41,961 bases of DNA from an uncultured beta proteobacterium (GTDB taxonomy: Bacteria; Pseudomonadota; Gammaproteobacteria; Burkholderiales; Burkholderiaceae_C), in the NCBI GenBank assembly GCA_903951445.1, contig CAJBBZ010000145.1:1-41961 (forward strand). The letters are read 5' to 3'. Position 1 is the first letter of the stretch. Each line of letters opens with the position of its first letter. The notes under the pieces were generated by a model. It was not told the DNA's origin and searched no databases. It was given only the letters and a program-made list of their open reading frames with translations. Both the position numbers and the translations under genes were made by a program. This document shows positions 17,372-24,651 of this stretch, piece after piece.

Positions 17372-18511
17372 TTAACGGATGACCGAAATGGTGTCTAGCT
17401 TGCCGCCGCGAACCGTCTTCAAAGTCAACGCGCCATTCAAGATGTCACCTTTAGCGTCAAACGAAATTGCGCCAGTAACACCCTCGAAGCCTTTAGTCGC
17501 CGCCAGCGCGGGGAGGTACTTCTCAGGATCGGAAGAACCAGCTTTCACCATCGCGGCAACCATCAGCTTCACGCTGTCATACACGTAGGGGGCATAGACT
17601 TGGACATCAGCATTGAACTTAGCCTTGAACTTCTTATCGAAATCGTTCTTGGCAGTTTCGAACTTGCTACCTTTTTCAACGCCACCTGCTTCAGCACAAT
17701 ACACTTGGTTATCCGCAATTGCATCGCCCGCAAGTTTGACCAATTCGGTAGAGCAGATGCCGTCGCCACCCATGAACTTGGCATTGATGCCAAGCGACTT
17801 CATTTGCCGCATCATCGGGCCAGCGACAGAGTCCATACCGCCGAAGAAAATCAAATCAGGCTTCTTGCCCTTGATGTTGGTCAAGATCGCATTGAAATCG
17901 GTTGCGACATTGGTCGTGTACTCGTTTGCAACGACATTTCCACCAGCTGCTTTAGCCGCTTTTACAAACTCTTCCGCAACGCCTTGACCATAAGCCGTGC
18001 GGTCGTCAATCACGGCGATGGATTTGGCTTTCAGGGTGGAAATTGCGTATTTACCAAGGGTGCCACCCAGTTGAGTGTCATCAGCCACCACGCGGAAGGT
18101 GGTTTTGAAACCTTGGCGGGTGTACTTGGGGTTGGTAGCAGAAGGAGAGATTTGGGGGATGCCCGCATCGCTGTAGATTTTGGAAGCGGGGATGGAGGTA
18201 CCAGAGTTCAGGTGACCAATCACGCCAGCCACTTTGGCATCGGCTAGCTTCTGGGCTACGGCAGTACCTTGCTTGGGGTCCATGCCATCATCTTCAGTCA
18301 TCAATTTGATGGTGACTTTTTTGCCGCCGATGGTGACGCCCGCTGCGTTGAGTTCTTCCACGGCCATGATGGCGCCGTTTTCATTGTCTTTGCCCAAATG
18401 TGCGATCGGGCCAGTAATAGGGCCAACGTGGGCGATGGTCACAACGCTTTGTGCCATTGCCAATCCGGTGGACAGTGCCAGTACGGCGGCTGCGAGGGTT
18501 TTTAGTTTCAT
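17372..18511 (-). CDS. ABC transporter substrate-binding protein, branched-chain amino acid type (LivK-like)
   Basis: A 379-residue periplasmic type I binding protein. The signal peptide (MKLKTLAAAVLALSTGLAMAQ, ending at AMA-Q) is clear. The mature start VVTIAHVGPITGPIAHLGKDNENGA is typical of Leu/Ile/Val or amide binding proteins. No permease or ATPase gene is adjacent, so it is an orphan receptor, common in Comamonadaceae. The ATG at 18511 has GGAG upstream and starts the signal peptide; earlier in-frame codons to 18559 are not needed. The ligand cannot be assigned. Confidence 0.88.
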   Translation of the reverse strand: MKLKTLAAAVLALSTGLAMAQSVVTIAHVGPITGPIAHLGKDNENGAIMAVEELNAAGVTIGGKKVTIKLMTEDDGMDPKQGTAVAQKLADAKVAGVIGHLNSGTSIPASKIYSDAGIPQISPSATNPKYTRQGFKTTFRVVADDTQLGGTLGKYAISTLKAKSIAVIDDRTAYGQGVAEEFVKAAKAAGGNVVANEYTTNVATDFNAILTNIKGKKPDLIFFGGMDSVAGPMMRQMKSLGINAKFMGGDGICSTELVKLAGDAIADNQVYCAEAGGVEKGSKFETAKNDFDKKFKAKFNADVQVYAPYVYDSVKLMVAAMVKAGSSDPEKYLPALAATKGFEGVTGAISFDAKGDILNGALTLKTVRGGKLDTISVIR

Positions 18512-18629
18512 GACAGTCAAACTCCATTCAATAAATAAAAAAAATTTGCCTAAAGCCAAAAGGCTGGACAGCGGCTCAAATTCTACTGCTTCGCCGCCCC
18601 AAGGGCAGCCTATATTTCAATTACATGAC

Positions 18630-18658
18630 GCCGCGCCTGGTGAGTTCAAGGGCGCGGC
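18630..18658. other. GC-rich inverted repeat
   Basis: GCCGCGCC and GGCGCGGC form a perfect 8-bp stem with a 13-nt loop. It lies between the livK-like start and the end of the PuuD-like gene. There is no T-run, so a terminator role for the PuuD-like gene is only possible. Confidence 0.3.
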
Positions 18659-18682
18659 CAGACTAGCTCTGCGGGTAACTAC

Positions 18683-19225
18683 TTACAGCCCGCCGTGCGA
18701 TTGGGCCGACATCATGAACAGCATGGGGATGGAAAGCATCGTATTGGTGCGTGACACCAGCATGGCCAGACGGGCAGCAGCGGCCTTTTCAGCCGGCTCC
18801 ACTTGCACAATGCCCAGGGCTTTCTTCTGGTTAGGCCAGATGATGAACCAGACGTTAAAGGCCATGATCAGGGCCAGCCACATGCCGATACCAATGGCGG
18901 CAAAGCCAATTTGAAGGCGCAGCGCCGCATGCAAATAGCCTTGCAGGCTGGCGACGATCAGGCCGGTGACCACCGTAGCCAAGGCCGCCCAACGGAACCA
19001 AAACAGTGCGGTCGGTGCAATCACCTTGCTGATAGCAGGCTTTTGCTCATCGGGGATCTTGGGCATGCTGGGGATTTGGACAAAGTTGAAATACCACAAG
19101 AGGCCAATCCACATGACGCCGCACGTAACGTGCAACCAGCGGAAGAAAAAACTCCACCATACGGGGGTCAGTTGGATGGAACTGCCTGACACAGCGCCTA
19201 CGATCAGGACGATCGCGATGAGCAA
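18683..19225 (-). CDS. PuuD-like membrane protein, possibly N-terminally disrupted
   Basis: An integral membrane protein resembling the N-terminal urate-hydroxylase domain of PuuD, with several helices and the conserved segments PVWWSFFFRWLHV and MWIGLLWYFNFVQIP. It lacks the cytochrome c domain; single-domain versions are frequent in this group, and their activity is not established. The natural start seems to be ATG 19276, which has GGAG 8 bp upstream. That frame meets a TAA at 19249-19247 after nine codons and then continues in frame as TLLAGLVLLIAIVL, the expected first helix. Translation would need a TTG (19225) or CTG start, or the gene is a fresh pseudogene. Convergence with no other gene; livK-like gene is downstream. 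Confidence 0.7.
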   Translation of the reverse strand: MLIAIVLIVGAVSGSSIQLTPVWWSFFFRWLHVTCGVMWIGLLWYFNFVQIPSMPKIPDEQKPAISKVIAPTALFWFRWAALATVVTGLIVASLQGYLHAALRLQIGFAAIGIGMWLALIMAFNVWFIIWPNQKKALGIVQVEPAEKAAAARLAMLVSRTNTMLSIPMLFMMSAQSHGGL

Positions 19226-19499
19226 GACCAGACCGGCCAGCAGTGTTTAGTGCAGGGATTGCAATATTTGGCTCATGAGCAAAACTCCAAAAAAATGATT
19301 CAGCGAAGAGTCGGATATTAACCGCTGCATTGATCTGGCGCAAAAACGCGTCCCTTTGCAGTTCGGGGCCGCCAGGCACCGAGCAGCGCCGCAGGACAGG
19401 CGCTCACTACAATCTTTGAACTGCGATTGTTGGAGCGATGTGCCATGGAGCCGAGTGAACCGCCAGCCATGGGGGACTTTTCACACCTTTGTCCTGGTG

Positions 19500-20033
19500 A
19501 TGTGGGGCGCCATGCTTGAAGCACTTTTTCTGCTGTACTTTTTAGTGCTGCTGGCGACCCTGGTGTTTAAAGGTCGCATCGTGACGGGGCCTTGGCTGTT
19601 TCTGCTTCGGGCTTTTTTCCCTAATTGGAAGTTTTTTCACGCTACGGGCAATGTGCCGCACCTATATGCGCGCTGGGCGCTGCCCAACACCGCGCCCGTA
19701 GATGCACTGCAATGGTCGCAATGGATACCTATCTTCCCGCGCCGCCCGCGCCGCCTGCTGCATGTATTTCACAACGCCGATACCAATCTGGCACTGGTGC
19801 AGCAAAACCTAGTAGAGCATTTGGCCGCAGACCTCAACCATATGGCCCCGGACGCAGACGCACGCGCACTGGTCAGCTACCAATTAGTGTCGCGCCTAGT
19901 CTGCCAAAGCCTGCAAGCCCAGCACCCGGAATGCACGCACGGGCAGTTTGAAGTGCGCATGGTGCTGGACGGAACCACGGGCTTGTTACAAGAGGACACC
20001 ATGATGCGATCGCCGGTGCTGCCATGCCGGTAA
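19500..20033 (+). CDS. single-helix membrane protein of unknown function (177 aa)
   Basis: After the start a hydrophobic helix (MLEALFLLYFLVLLATLVF) anchors the protein. RAFFPNWKFFHATGNVPHLYARW follows in spirit as an aromatic, basic juxtamembrane region, and the rest is soluble. No family is recognised. Starts at ATG 19500 and ATG 19512 are both possible; the longer frame back to 19356 adds residues with no protein-like character. It overlaps the HTTM-like gene by 10 bp, so the two are almost certainly translated together and may work together. Confidence 0.6.
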   Translation: MWGAMLEALFLLYFLVLLATLVFKGRIVTGPWLFLLRAFFPNWKFFHATGNVPHLYARWALPNTAPVDALQWSQWIPIFPRRPRRLLHVFHNADTNLALVQQNLVEHLAADLNHMAPDADARALVSYQLVSRLVCQSLQAQHPECTHGQFEVRMVLDGTTGLLQEDTMMRSPVLPCR

Positions 20034-20818
20034 GCGGCGCGGCCCGCGCGCTAGAGGTCTTGCTGGCCTTGAGCATGCTGCTGCAAACCCTGGAATATCT
20101 GCGCATACGCCAGGCCCTGACGGTACAGGGGCTATGGGCGTGGCCGGTGCAGCGCGCCGACATTCCCCCAGGCCCAGTGCAAAAGTTGCTGGATGTACTG
20201 TTTAGCGACAGCGCGATGTATGGGCATTTGCTGCTGCGCCTGCCGGTCTTGCTGGTGCTGGCTTGGCAGGGCAGCAGCCTGGCGCTGGCGGTGTTTTTGT
20301 TTGCCAGCCATGTGTTGATGCTGATCCGCTGGCGCGGTGCGTTTAACGGCGGCAGCGATTTCATGACGCTGGTGGCGCTGACCGGCTTGCTCTTGGCAGC
20401 GCTGGTCGAGCTGGGCGGCGATGCACATTTGGCCTGGCGCGCAGGCCTGTGGTACATCTGTTTGCAATCGATTACCTCGTACTTTTTGTCCGGCTGGGTC
20501 AAGCTCATGCAGCCCGAATGGCGCAGCGGCCAGGCGATGACGATTTTTCTGAACGCCGCTATTTACGGTCCTCTGCCGCCAAACAGCGTGTTGCGCAAGC
20601 CCTGGCTGGCACGCCTGGGCGCATGGGCTTTTATAGGCTGGGAGTGCGCTGCGCCGCTGGCGCTGCTGCATCCGCTGGTGGCTTTAGTTTTTTGCGCTAT
20701 TGCGCTGTTGTTTCATTTCCTGGTTTTCTGGTTTTTCGGCCTGAATCGCTTTTTTTGGGCCTGGATGGTTACATTTCCGGCCATACTTGCGTGTTCGGCG
20801 CAGCGGGTTTTTTGGTAG
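20024..20818 (+). CDS. HTTM-like polytopic membrane protein (264 aa)
   Basis: A 264-residue protein with about six hydrophobic segments. It resembles HTTM (horizontally transferred transmembrane) proteins, distant relatives of vitamin K-dependent gamma-carboxylase. Supporting features are the early LEYLRIRQAL, SHVLMLIRWRGAFNGGSDFMT in the middle, the SGWVKLMQPEWRSGQA segment and a late FHFLVFWFFGLNRFFWAW. Function in bacteria is unknown. It overlaps the preceding one-helix protein gene and is followed after 183 bp by a small SGNH-like gene on the same strand. Confidence 0.6.
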   Translation: MPVSGAARALEVLLALSMLLQTLEYLRIRQALTVQGLWAWPVQRADIPPGPVQKLLDVLFSDSAMYGHLLLRLPVLLVLAWQGSSLALAVFLFASHVLMLIRWRGAFNGGSDFMTLVALTGLLLAALVELGGDAHLAWRAGLWYICLQSITSYFLSGWVKLMQPEWRSGQAMTIFLNAAIYGPLPPNSVLRKPWLARLGAWAFIGWECAAPLALLHPLVALVFCAIALLFHFLVFWFFGLNRFFWAWMVTFPAILACSAQRVFW

Positions 20819-20859
20819 CCGGAGCGATCGTTATTCGCCAGCAAGGCCCCAAAAGTCGC

Positions 20860-20946
20860 GTAATCGCGAGGAGCGCAGCGACGTGGCGATCCAAAATGGT
20901 TTGATTGAATAAAAAAGCTGGATCGCTTCGCTGCGCTCGCAATGAC
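20860..20946. repeat. palindromic dispersed repeat (REP/MITE-like)
   Basis: The left arm (from GTAATCGCGAGGAGCGCAGC at 20860) and the right arm (reverse complement GTCATTGCGAGCGCAGCGAA, ending 20946) pair around an AT-rich centre. GTCATTGCGAG...GATCCA is the style of a dispersed palindromic repeat seen in many proteobacterial genomes. It fills most of the 183-bp gap between the HTTM-like and SGNH-like genes. Only one copy is in the window, so the repeat status is by resemblance. Confidence 0.6.
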
Positions 20947-21001
20947 GGCACGAGGGTTTTGCAGCGTGCCTCTCCATTAGCGCCATGTATAAGGAAAAAA
21001 T

Positions 21002-21427
21002 ATGTTGGAATGTTTGATCGTTGGAGATGGCATCGCCGCCAACCTGGCCGAGATGCGGCCTGAATGCAAAACCTATAGCAAAGAAGGCCTGAGCTCGCAA
21101 AAATGGAATAAGGAGTTCATGAAGAAGACGCCGCTGATCGCCAAGCGCGTCATCATCAGCCTGGGTTCGTATGACCATTTTTATGTGTTTACCGAAACCG
21201 AATTGCGTGTGCTGCGCAAGCTGACCGAAGCGGACAAGGTGTATTGGGTATTGCCTGCCGGTAACGACCCAAAGTTTCAGGTGGACATCGGCAAAACACA
21301 AAAAATTATCCGGCGCATCGCAGAAGAAAACGAAGATATCGTGCTACCCATCACCCGCACCGAAGATGACGGAATAACCCCCAACGACACAGGCTACAAA
21401 ATGCTAGCCGATCGCATTAAGAAATAA
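21002..21427 (+). CDS. small SGNH-hydrolase-like protein with replaced catalytic residues
   Basis: A 141-residue cytoplasmic-looking protein. Its block order resembles SGNH/GDSL hydrolases: LIVGDGIAANL at the N-terminus (block I, normally GDS), IISLGSYDHF at 51-60 (block III region, normally G-x-N-D), and DDGITPNDTGY at 122-132 (block V, normally D-x-x-H-P). The nucleophile Ser is Gly10 and the catalytic His is Thr126, so it should not be an active esterase if the alignment is right. AAGGAAAAAAT precedes the ATG at 21002. The 3' end overlaps the convergent sulfatase gene by 11 bp. Confidence 0.6.
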   Translation: MLECLIVGDGIAANLAEMRPECKTYSKEGLSSQKWNKEFMKKTPLIAKRVIISLGSYDHFYVFTETELRVLRKLTEADKVYWVLPAGNDPKFQVDIGKTQKIIRRIAEENEDIVLPITRTEDDGITPNDTGYKMLADRIKK

Positions 21428-23207
21428 GCTTTCGTCGCCTGCGCCAGACCACTAGCGCCCACGCCGCGCCAGCCAGCGCCAGCCACCAAGGCCAGGCAGC
21501 GCGCAGCTTGGGCAGCAGATAGTGGTGCACTGCATAATTAAATCCGGCTTTTTGTAAATCAAAGCCCTCGGGTACCGGTAACACGCCGTAGTCTTGCGCG
21601 TACTTGTCGTACGCGGCAAGCATGGAGGCAAACATTTCAGGTTGGGCGGCCTGCAGGTCTTGGGTCTCGCCGGGGTCCTGGCGCAGGTTGAACAAGCGCC
21701 ATTGCCCATCCCCCAACGGCGGGATATTTTTCACCAGTTTGTAGTCGCCCAAAAACAGCGCTGCGCTGCCTGCTAATTCGTAGCCCAGTGGCTCGTCAGG
21801 GCGGTAGGCGTAATCGGCTTTACCCTGCAGCAAAGGCAAAAGGCTACGCCCGCTCAATGCCTGCACCGTGCGGCCCGCGTACTGCCCCTGGTGCGGCTCG
21901 ATACCGGCAGCGTCGAGCAAGGTGGGCACGATGTCGTTCACATGTGTCAGCGCGGAAACCACCGCCCCAGAGGCCACGCCGGGCAATCCCGAGACGATGA
22001 GGGGCACGCGCAAGCCGCCCTCGCTGGCAAAGTATTTATAGCCGTGCAATGGCCCCACCGTGGCGCTAGCCCAGCTTGGGCCGTTGGCCGAGAACGTGCC
22101 CTTGCCGCCCAACGGCTCCACGTCTACCTGGTAGTTCATGCGTACCCAGACGTTGGCGCTGGGGATGTTGAAGGGGTCCGCCGGGTCAGAACCGTTGTCA
22201 GACAAAAACACGAACACGGTGTTGTCGTACTGGCCGCTGGATTTAAGGTGCTGCACTAGGCGGCCCACCTCGGCATCCATGGCCTCGGCCATGCCGGCGT
22301 AGACCTCCATACGGCGCGCTTGCTGGCGCTGCTTGTCGGGCGTTAAGCTGTCCCAGGCCACGGTGCTGGCCAGCGTGGCCATGGGCATACCCGCCGGCAA
22401 CATTCCTGTGCGTATCGCGCCGTCGCGGCGTGACTGGCGCAGAACCGTCCAACCCTGGTCGTAGCGGCCACGGTATTTGGCAACAAACTCTGCCGGGGCC
22501 TGAATGGGAATATGGTTGGCCTGAAAACCGATATAGGCCATAAATGGCTTGCCATCAGCGGCCTGTTCGCGGATGTAGCCAATCGTCTTATCGACAAAAA
22601 AGCGTGAGGAATAAAAGTCCTTGGGCAATTGTGCCGGCCGGTCTTGCTCAAACCAATAGGTTTTGTCGTAGAGCATCATGTAGGGCCGGTTTTCCCAGTT
22701 GTCGGTGCCGCTGTCAGCTTGGATGAACGAGCGCTCAAAACCACGACGGCCCGGCAGGTTGTCGGGTGCCTTGCCGACATGCCATTTACCCGCGATATAG
22801 GTGTGGTACCCGGAATCACGCAGCATGGTGGCAAGCGTCACCGTATCGGGTGCCAGCACGCCGGCATAGCCCGGCTTGCCCTCTTGCTCGGGCGGCGTGG
22901 TCTCGGGCATATTGCCCACGCCGTTGCGGTGGTGGTCCACGCCGGTCAGCAGCATGGCGCGGGTGGGCGAACAGGTAGCGGCCACATGGAAGTTGGAAAA
23001 GCGGCTGCCCCTGGCGGCCAAGGCATCCAGATGCGGCGTGGCGATTTCGCCGCCAAATGCGCCTACATCGCTAAAGCCCCAATCGTCTGCGACAAGGATG
23101 ACGATGTTGGGGCGGCTCTTTGCTGCAGCCCAGGCGCAGGGCAACCAGCAGGCGGCCATCCCGAGGAATAACGCAAGCGTAGGCCATCGGATATTTGCTA
23201 GCTGCAT
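21417..23207 (-). CDS. arylsulfatase, membrane-anchored periplasmic
   Basis: A 596-residue type I sulfatase of the alkaline-phosphatase superfamily. A signal peptide spans about residues 1-28. Metal ligands DD are at 41-42 in ILVADDWGF. The active-site motif is CSPTR at 79-83, in which Cys79 is converted to formylglycine by a sulfatase-maturating enzyme not encoded here. A C-terminal hydrophobic helix followed by RRRRK anchors the protein. It would release sulfate from aryl or other sulfate esters. ATG 23207 is preferred to 23255 because AAGG lies just upstream and the signal peptide begins there. Confidence 0.88.
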   Translation of the reverse strand: MQLANIRWPTLALFLGMAACWLPCAWAAAKSRPNIVILVADDWGFSDVGAFGGEIATPHLDALAARGSRFSNFHVAATCSPTRAMLLTGVDHHRNGVGNMPETTPPEQEGKPGYAGVLAPDTVTLATMLRDSGYHTYIAGKWHVGKAPDNLPGRRGFERSFIQADSGTDNWENRPYMMLYDKTYWFEQDRPAQLPKDFYSSRFFVDKTIGYIREQAADGKPFMAYIGFQANHIPIQAPAEFVAKYRGRYDQGWTVLRQSRRDGAIRTGMLPAGMPMATLASTVAWDSLTPDKQRQQARRMEVYAGMAEAMDAEVGRLVQHLKSSGQYDNTVFVFLSDNGSDPADPFNIPSANVWVRMNYQVDVEPLGGKGTFSANGPSWASATVGPLHGYKYFASEGGLRVPLIVSGLPGVASGAVVSALTHVNDIVPTLLDAAGIEPHQGQYAGRTVQALSGRSLLPLLQGKADYAYRPDEPLGYELAGSAALFLGDYKLVKNIPPLGDGQWRLFNLRQDPGETQDLQAAQPEMFASMLAAYDKYAQDYGVLPVPEGFDLQKAGFNYAVHHYLLPKLRAAWPWWLALAGAAWALVVWRRRRKLIS

Positions 23208-23281
23208 CTGAAGCCTTGGTCTGGGTAAGTTGATCAACAGCGCATTGTCGGCCATGCAAATGGGCCAGATGGATCACCAAT

Positions 23282-23349
23282 AAAAAGCCGAGCTCTTGTG
23301 GAGCGGGGCTAAGTTGATGATTTATATGGGGTAGCGGATGGGGCTCGAA
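23282..23349. repeat. left att-like repeat: partial tRNA-His 3' end plus terminator
   Basis: It matches 24478-24545 at 62 of 68 positions, with 26 consecutive identical bases in the centre (starting at GGCTAAGTTGATG). Read on the minus strand it is the last ~23 nt of tRNA-His (from TTCGAGCCCC), a short spacer, and a hairpin with a T-run. Two substitutions break the acceptor stem, and the 5' part of the tRNA is absent. Confidence 0.75.
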
Positions 23350-23421
23350 GCTAAGTCAAGATGGCACACAGAGGCTTGCAGGGGCATGTAAGTGCTTGAT
23401 TTCATTAGGTTTTTCGTTTAA

Positions 23422-23637
23422 CCCTTCTCCTCCATTCCCCTCATTTATGCCCAGATTTTGCCTGGGCATAACTTTCAATCCCTTCAAACGGCATCAAACC
23501 GTTGGCCACGGTTTGTGCGCCTACTTGAGCTACTGCGTTTGCACCATGAGCGCATTGAGGCATGGATTCTGAAGCAAGCCGGAATCAGATTCGATACGAA
23601 GGGCGACCCCAGTGCCCGACGCTTGGCGGCGTCTTAA
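23422..23637 (+). pseudogene. orphan reading-frame remnant
   Basis: This frame is open for 71 codons up to a TAA at 23635-23637 but has no ATG. The translated part (ASNRWPRFVRLLELLRLHH, then AWILKQAGIRFDTKGDPSAR) is charged and helical like real protein. I recognise no family. A hairpin TTATGCCCAG-N7-CTGGGCATAA (23445-23471) lies within it. It may be the 3' end of a gene lost when the tRNA-His element shrank. Confidence 0.3.
23445..23471. other. 10-bp perfect inverted repeat
   Basis: TTATGCCCAG and CTGGGCATAA surround a 7-nt loop (ATTTTGC). It lies inside the tRNA-His element, upstream of the toxin-antitoxin pair. No T-run follows, so a recombination or protein-binding role is as likely as termination. 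Confidence 0.45.
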
Positions 23638-23658
23638 ATATCGCATAATAGCTATAAT

Positions 23659-23982
23659 TTGAGCAATTGGACGGTCACCTTACACCCCTCAGCAGAGCCT
23701 GAATTGCTGGCGTTATCGGCAGAAATGCGCGCTCGATTCCTGCACATTGCCGAGATGATGGAAGATTTTGGACCGCAGCGAGTAGGCCTTCCACACATTC
23801 GACAATTGGAAAGCAAGCTATGGGAAATGCGGATTCAAGGCCGCGATGGGATTGCCCGTGCTGTTTATTCTGCTATTCAAGACCGCCGCTTGTTGGTGCT
23901 GCATGTCTTCGTGAAAAAGACTCAGACCACACCGCGAAGCGCCATTGCAACTGCACTCAAGCGATTGGATAAACGAATATGA
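23659..23982 (+). CDS. HigB/RelE-superfamily toxin (Gp49-like)
   Basis: A 107-residue protein of the phage-derived Gp49/HigB type, predicted to be a ribosome-dependent mRNA endonuclease. Support comes from the compact fold pattern: WTVTLHPSAEPEL at the start, HIRQLESKLWEMRIQGRDGIARAVY in the middle (Arg-rich strand of the active face), and LHVFVKKTQTTP near the end. Start is TTG 23659; homology begins at WTV and no ATG is available. TATAAT abuts the TTG, which is too close to be this gene's -10 unless the true start differs. It overlaps the antitoxin by 4 bp. Confidence 0.8.
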   Translation: MSNWTVTLHPSAEPELLALSAEMRARFLHIAEMMEDFGPQRVGLPHIRQLESKLWEMRIQGRDGIARAVYSAIQDRRLLVLHVFVKKTQTTPRSAIATALKRLDKRI

Positions 23983-24257
23983 AAACACTCAAAACGCTCA
24001 AGGCCGAACTACTGGCAGACCCTGCGACACACGCCGAATATGTCAGTGTTGCCAGCGAATTCGAGATGGCCCGTGAACTGATTGCCGCCCGAAGTCGAGC
24101 TGGCTTGACGCAAGGTGAGGTTGCCGAACGCATGGGAACCACTCAGAGCGTGGTTGCGCGCTTGGAGTCTGGCAGGCGTGCACCTTCAATGCGAACGGTT
24201 CAGCGGTATGCACAGGCCGTTGGCGCGCGTGCCGTTGTGCATCTAGAGGTTGCTTAA
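23979..24257 (+). CDS. HigA-like XRE-family antitoxin
   Basis: A 92-residue protein with a helix-turn-helix of the XRE/Cro type at about residues 40-90: SRAGLTQGEVAERMGTTQSVVARLESG is the classical pattern, described here by its ends. It should neutralise the upstream toxin and repress the operon. Its start overlaps the toxin stop in ATGA, so translation is coupled. Toxin-first order is typical of higBA. Confidence 0.85.
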   Translation: MKTLKTLKAELLADPATHAEYVSVASEFEMARELIAARSRAGLTQGEVAERMGTTQSVVARLESGRRAPSMRTVQRYAQAVGARAVVHLEVA

Positions 24258-24477
24258 AAGGAAATTCCAAAATGTTCAGGGGGACTAACCTCCCCCACCA
24301 ATATCCAGTCCCTGCTGGACTGCTGGCACTCCAAAACAGGGTTACACCAACGGGTTACCGACGATGACGCAGTTGTTTAATGCCAAGCTCATCGGTAGAG
24401 AATTTTCTACCCATTTTTTTCATGTGGGCGACCTACTGGAACGGGCCAACTCGAAGCGCTTACATGGAGCACATACA

Positions 24478-24506
24478 AAAAAGCCCCGCTCTTGTGAAGC
24501 GAGGCT
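24478..24506 (-). terminator. intrinsic terminator of tRNA-His
   Basis: On the minus strand AGCCTCGCT and AGCGGGGCT form a stem, with one G-U pair, around a 7-nt loop. TTTTTT follows. It lies 17 nt past the tRNA 3' end. Confidence 0.75.
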
Positions 24507-24545
24507 AAGTTGATGATTTATATGGGGTGGCTGATGGGGCTCGAA
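24478..24545. repeat. right att-like repeat: tRNA-His 3' end plus terminator
   Basis: This is the intact partner of 23282-23349. It covers the last ~23 nt of the functional tRNA-His and the downstream hairpin. The six mismatches between copies suggest the integration is not recent. Confidence 0.75.
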
Positions 24546-24599
24546 CCCACGACAACAGGAATCACAATCCTGGACTCTACCAACTGAGCTACAGCCACC
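24523..24599 (-). tRNA. tRNA-His (anticodon GTG)
   Basis: A full cloverleaf with encoded CCA. The 5' end has the extra G(-1) opposite C73 that is diagnostic of tRNA-His. The acceptor stem GTGGCTG/CAGCCAC is perfect, the anticodon stem is CAGGA/TCCTG with loop TTGTGAT, and the T-loop is TTCGAGC. The 3' end is the apparent integration site of the element to the left. It follows ppiD on the same strand by 52 bp. Confidence 0.97.
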
Positions 24600-24651
24600 G
24601 TAGTCCGCAATTATAAACTGGCCTCGCCTCGGCAAGACCGCGCTGCCACCA

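Larger units (their letters stand above)
23282..24545. mobile_element. small integrated element at tRNA-His carrying a toxin-antitoxin pair
   Basis: The interval is bounded by two 68-bp direct repeats, each containing the 3' end of tRNA-His plus its terminator. The intact tRNA is at the right end and the partial copy at the left, the layout made by site-specific integration into a tRNA 3' end. Inside are an orphan reading-frame remnant, a HigB/HigA-like pair and ~220 bp without a recognisable gene (24258-24477). No integrase is present, so it is either a decayed remnant or was moved in trans. Confidence 0.6.

Noticed and set aside
23282-23349. Second tRNA-His gene
   Set aside because: Only the 3' part is present, the acceptor stem is mutated and there is no anticodon arm.
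23653-23658. TATAAT as the -10 of the toxin operon
   Set aside because: It abuts the TTG start, so transcription would begin inside the coding sequence; no matching -35 is convincing.
24258-24477. Possible small gene between the antitoxin and tRNA-His
   Set aside because: Only tiny frames (about 22 codons on the minus strand) are open, without ribosome sites. A GGGGG/CCCCC hairpin near 24280-24297 lacks a T-run. I see nothing supportable here.
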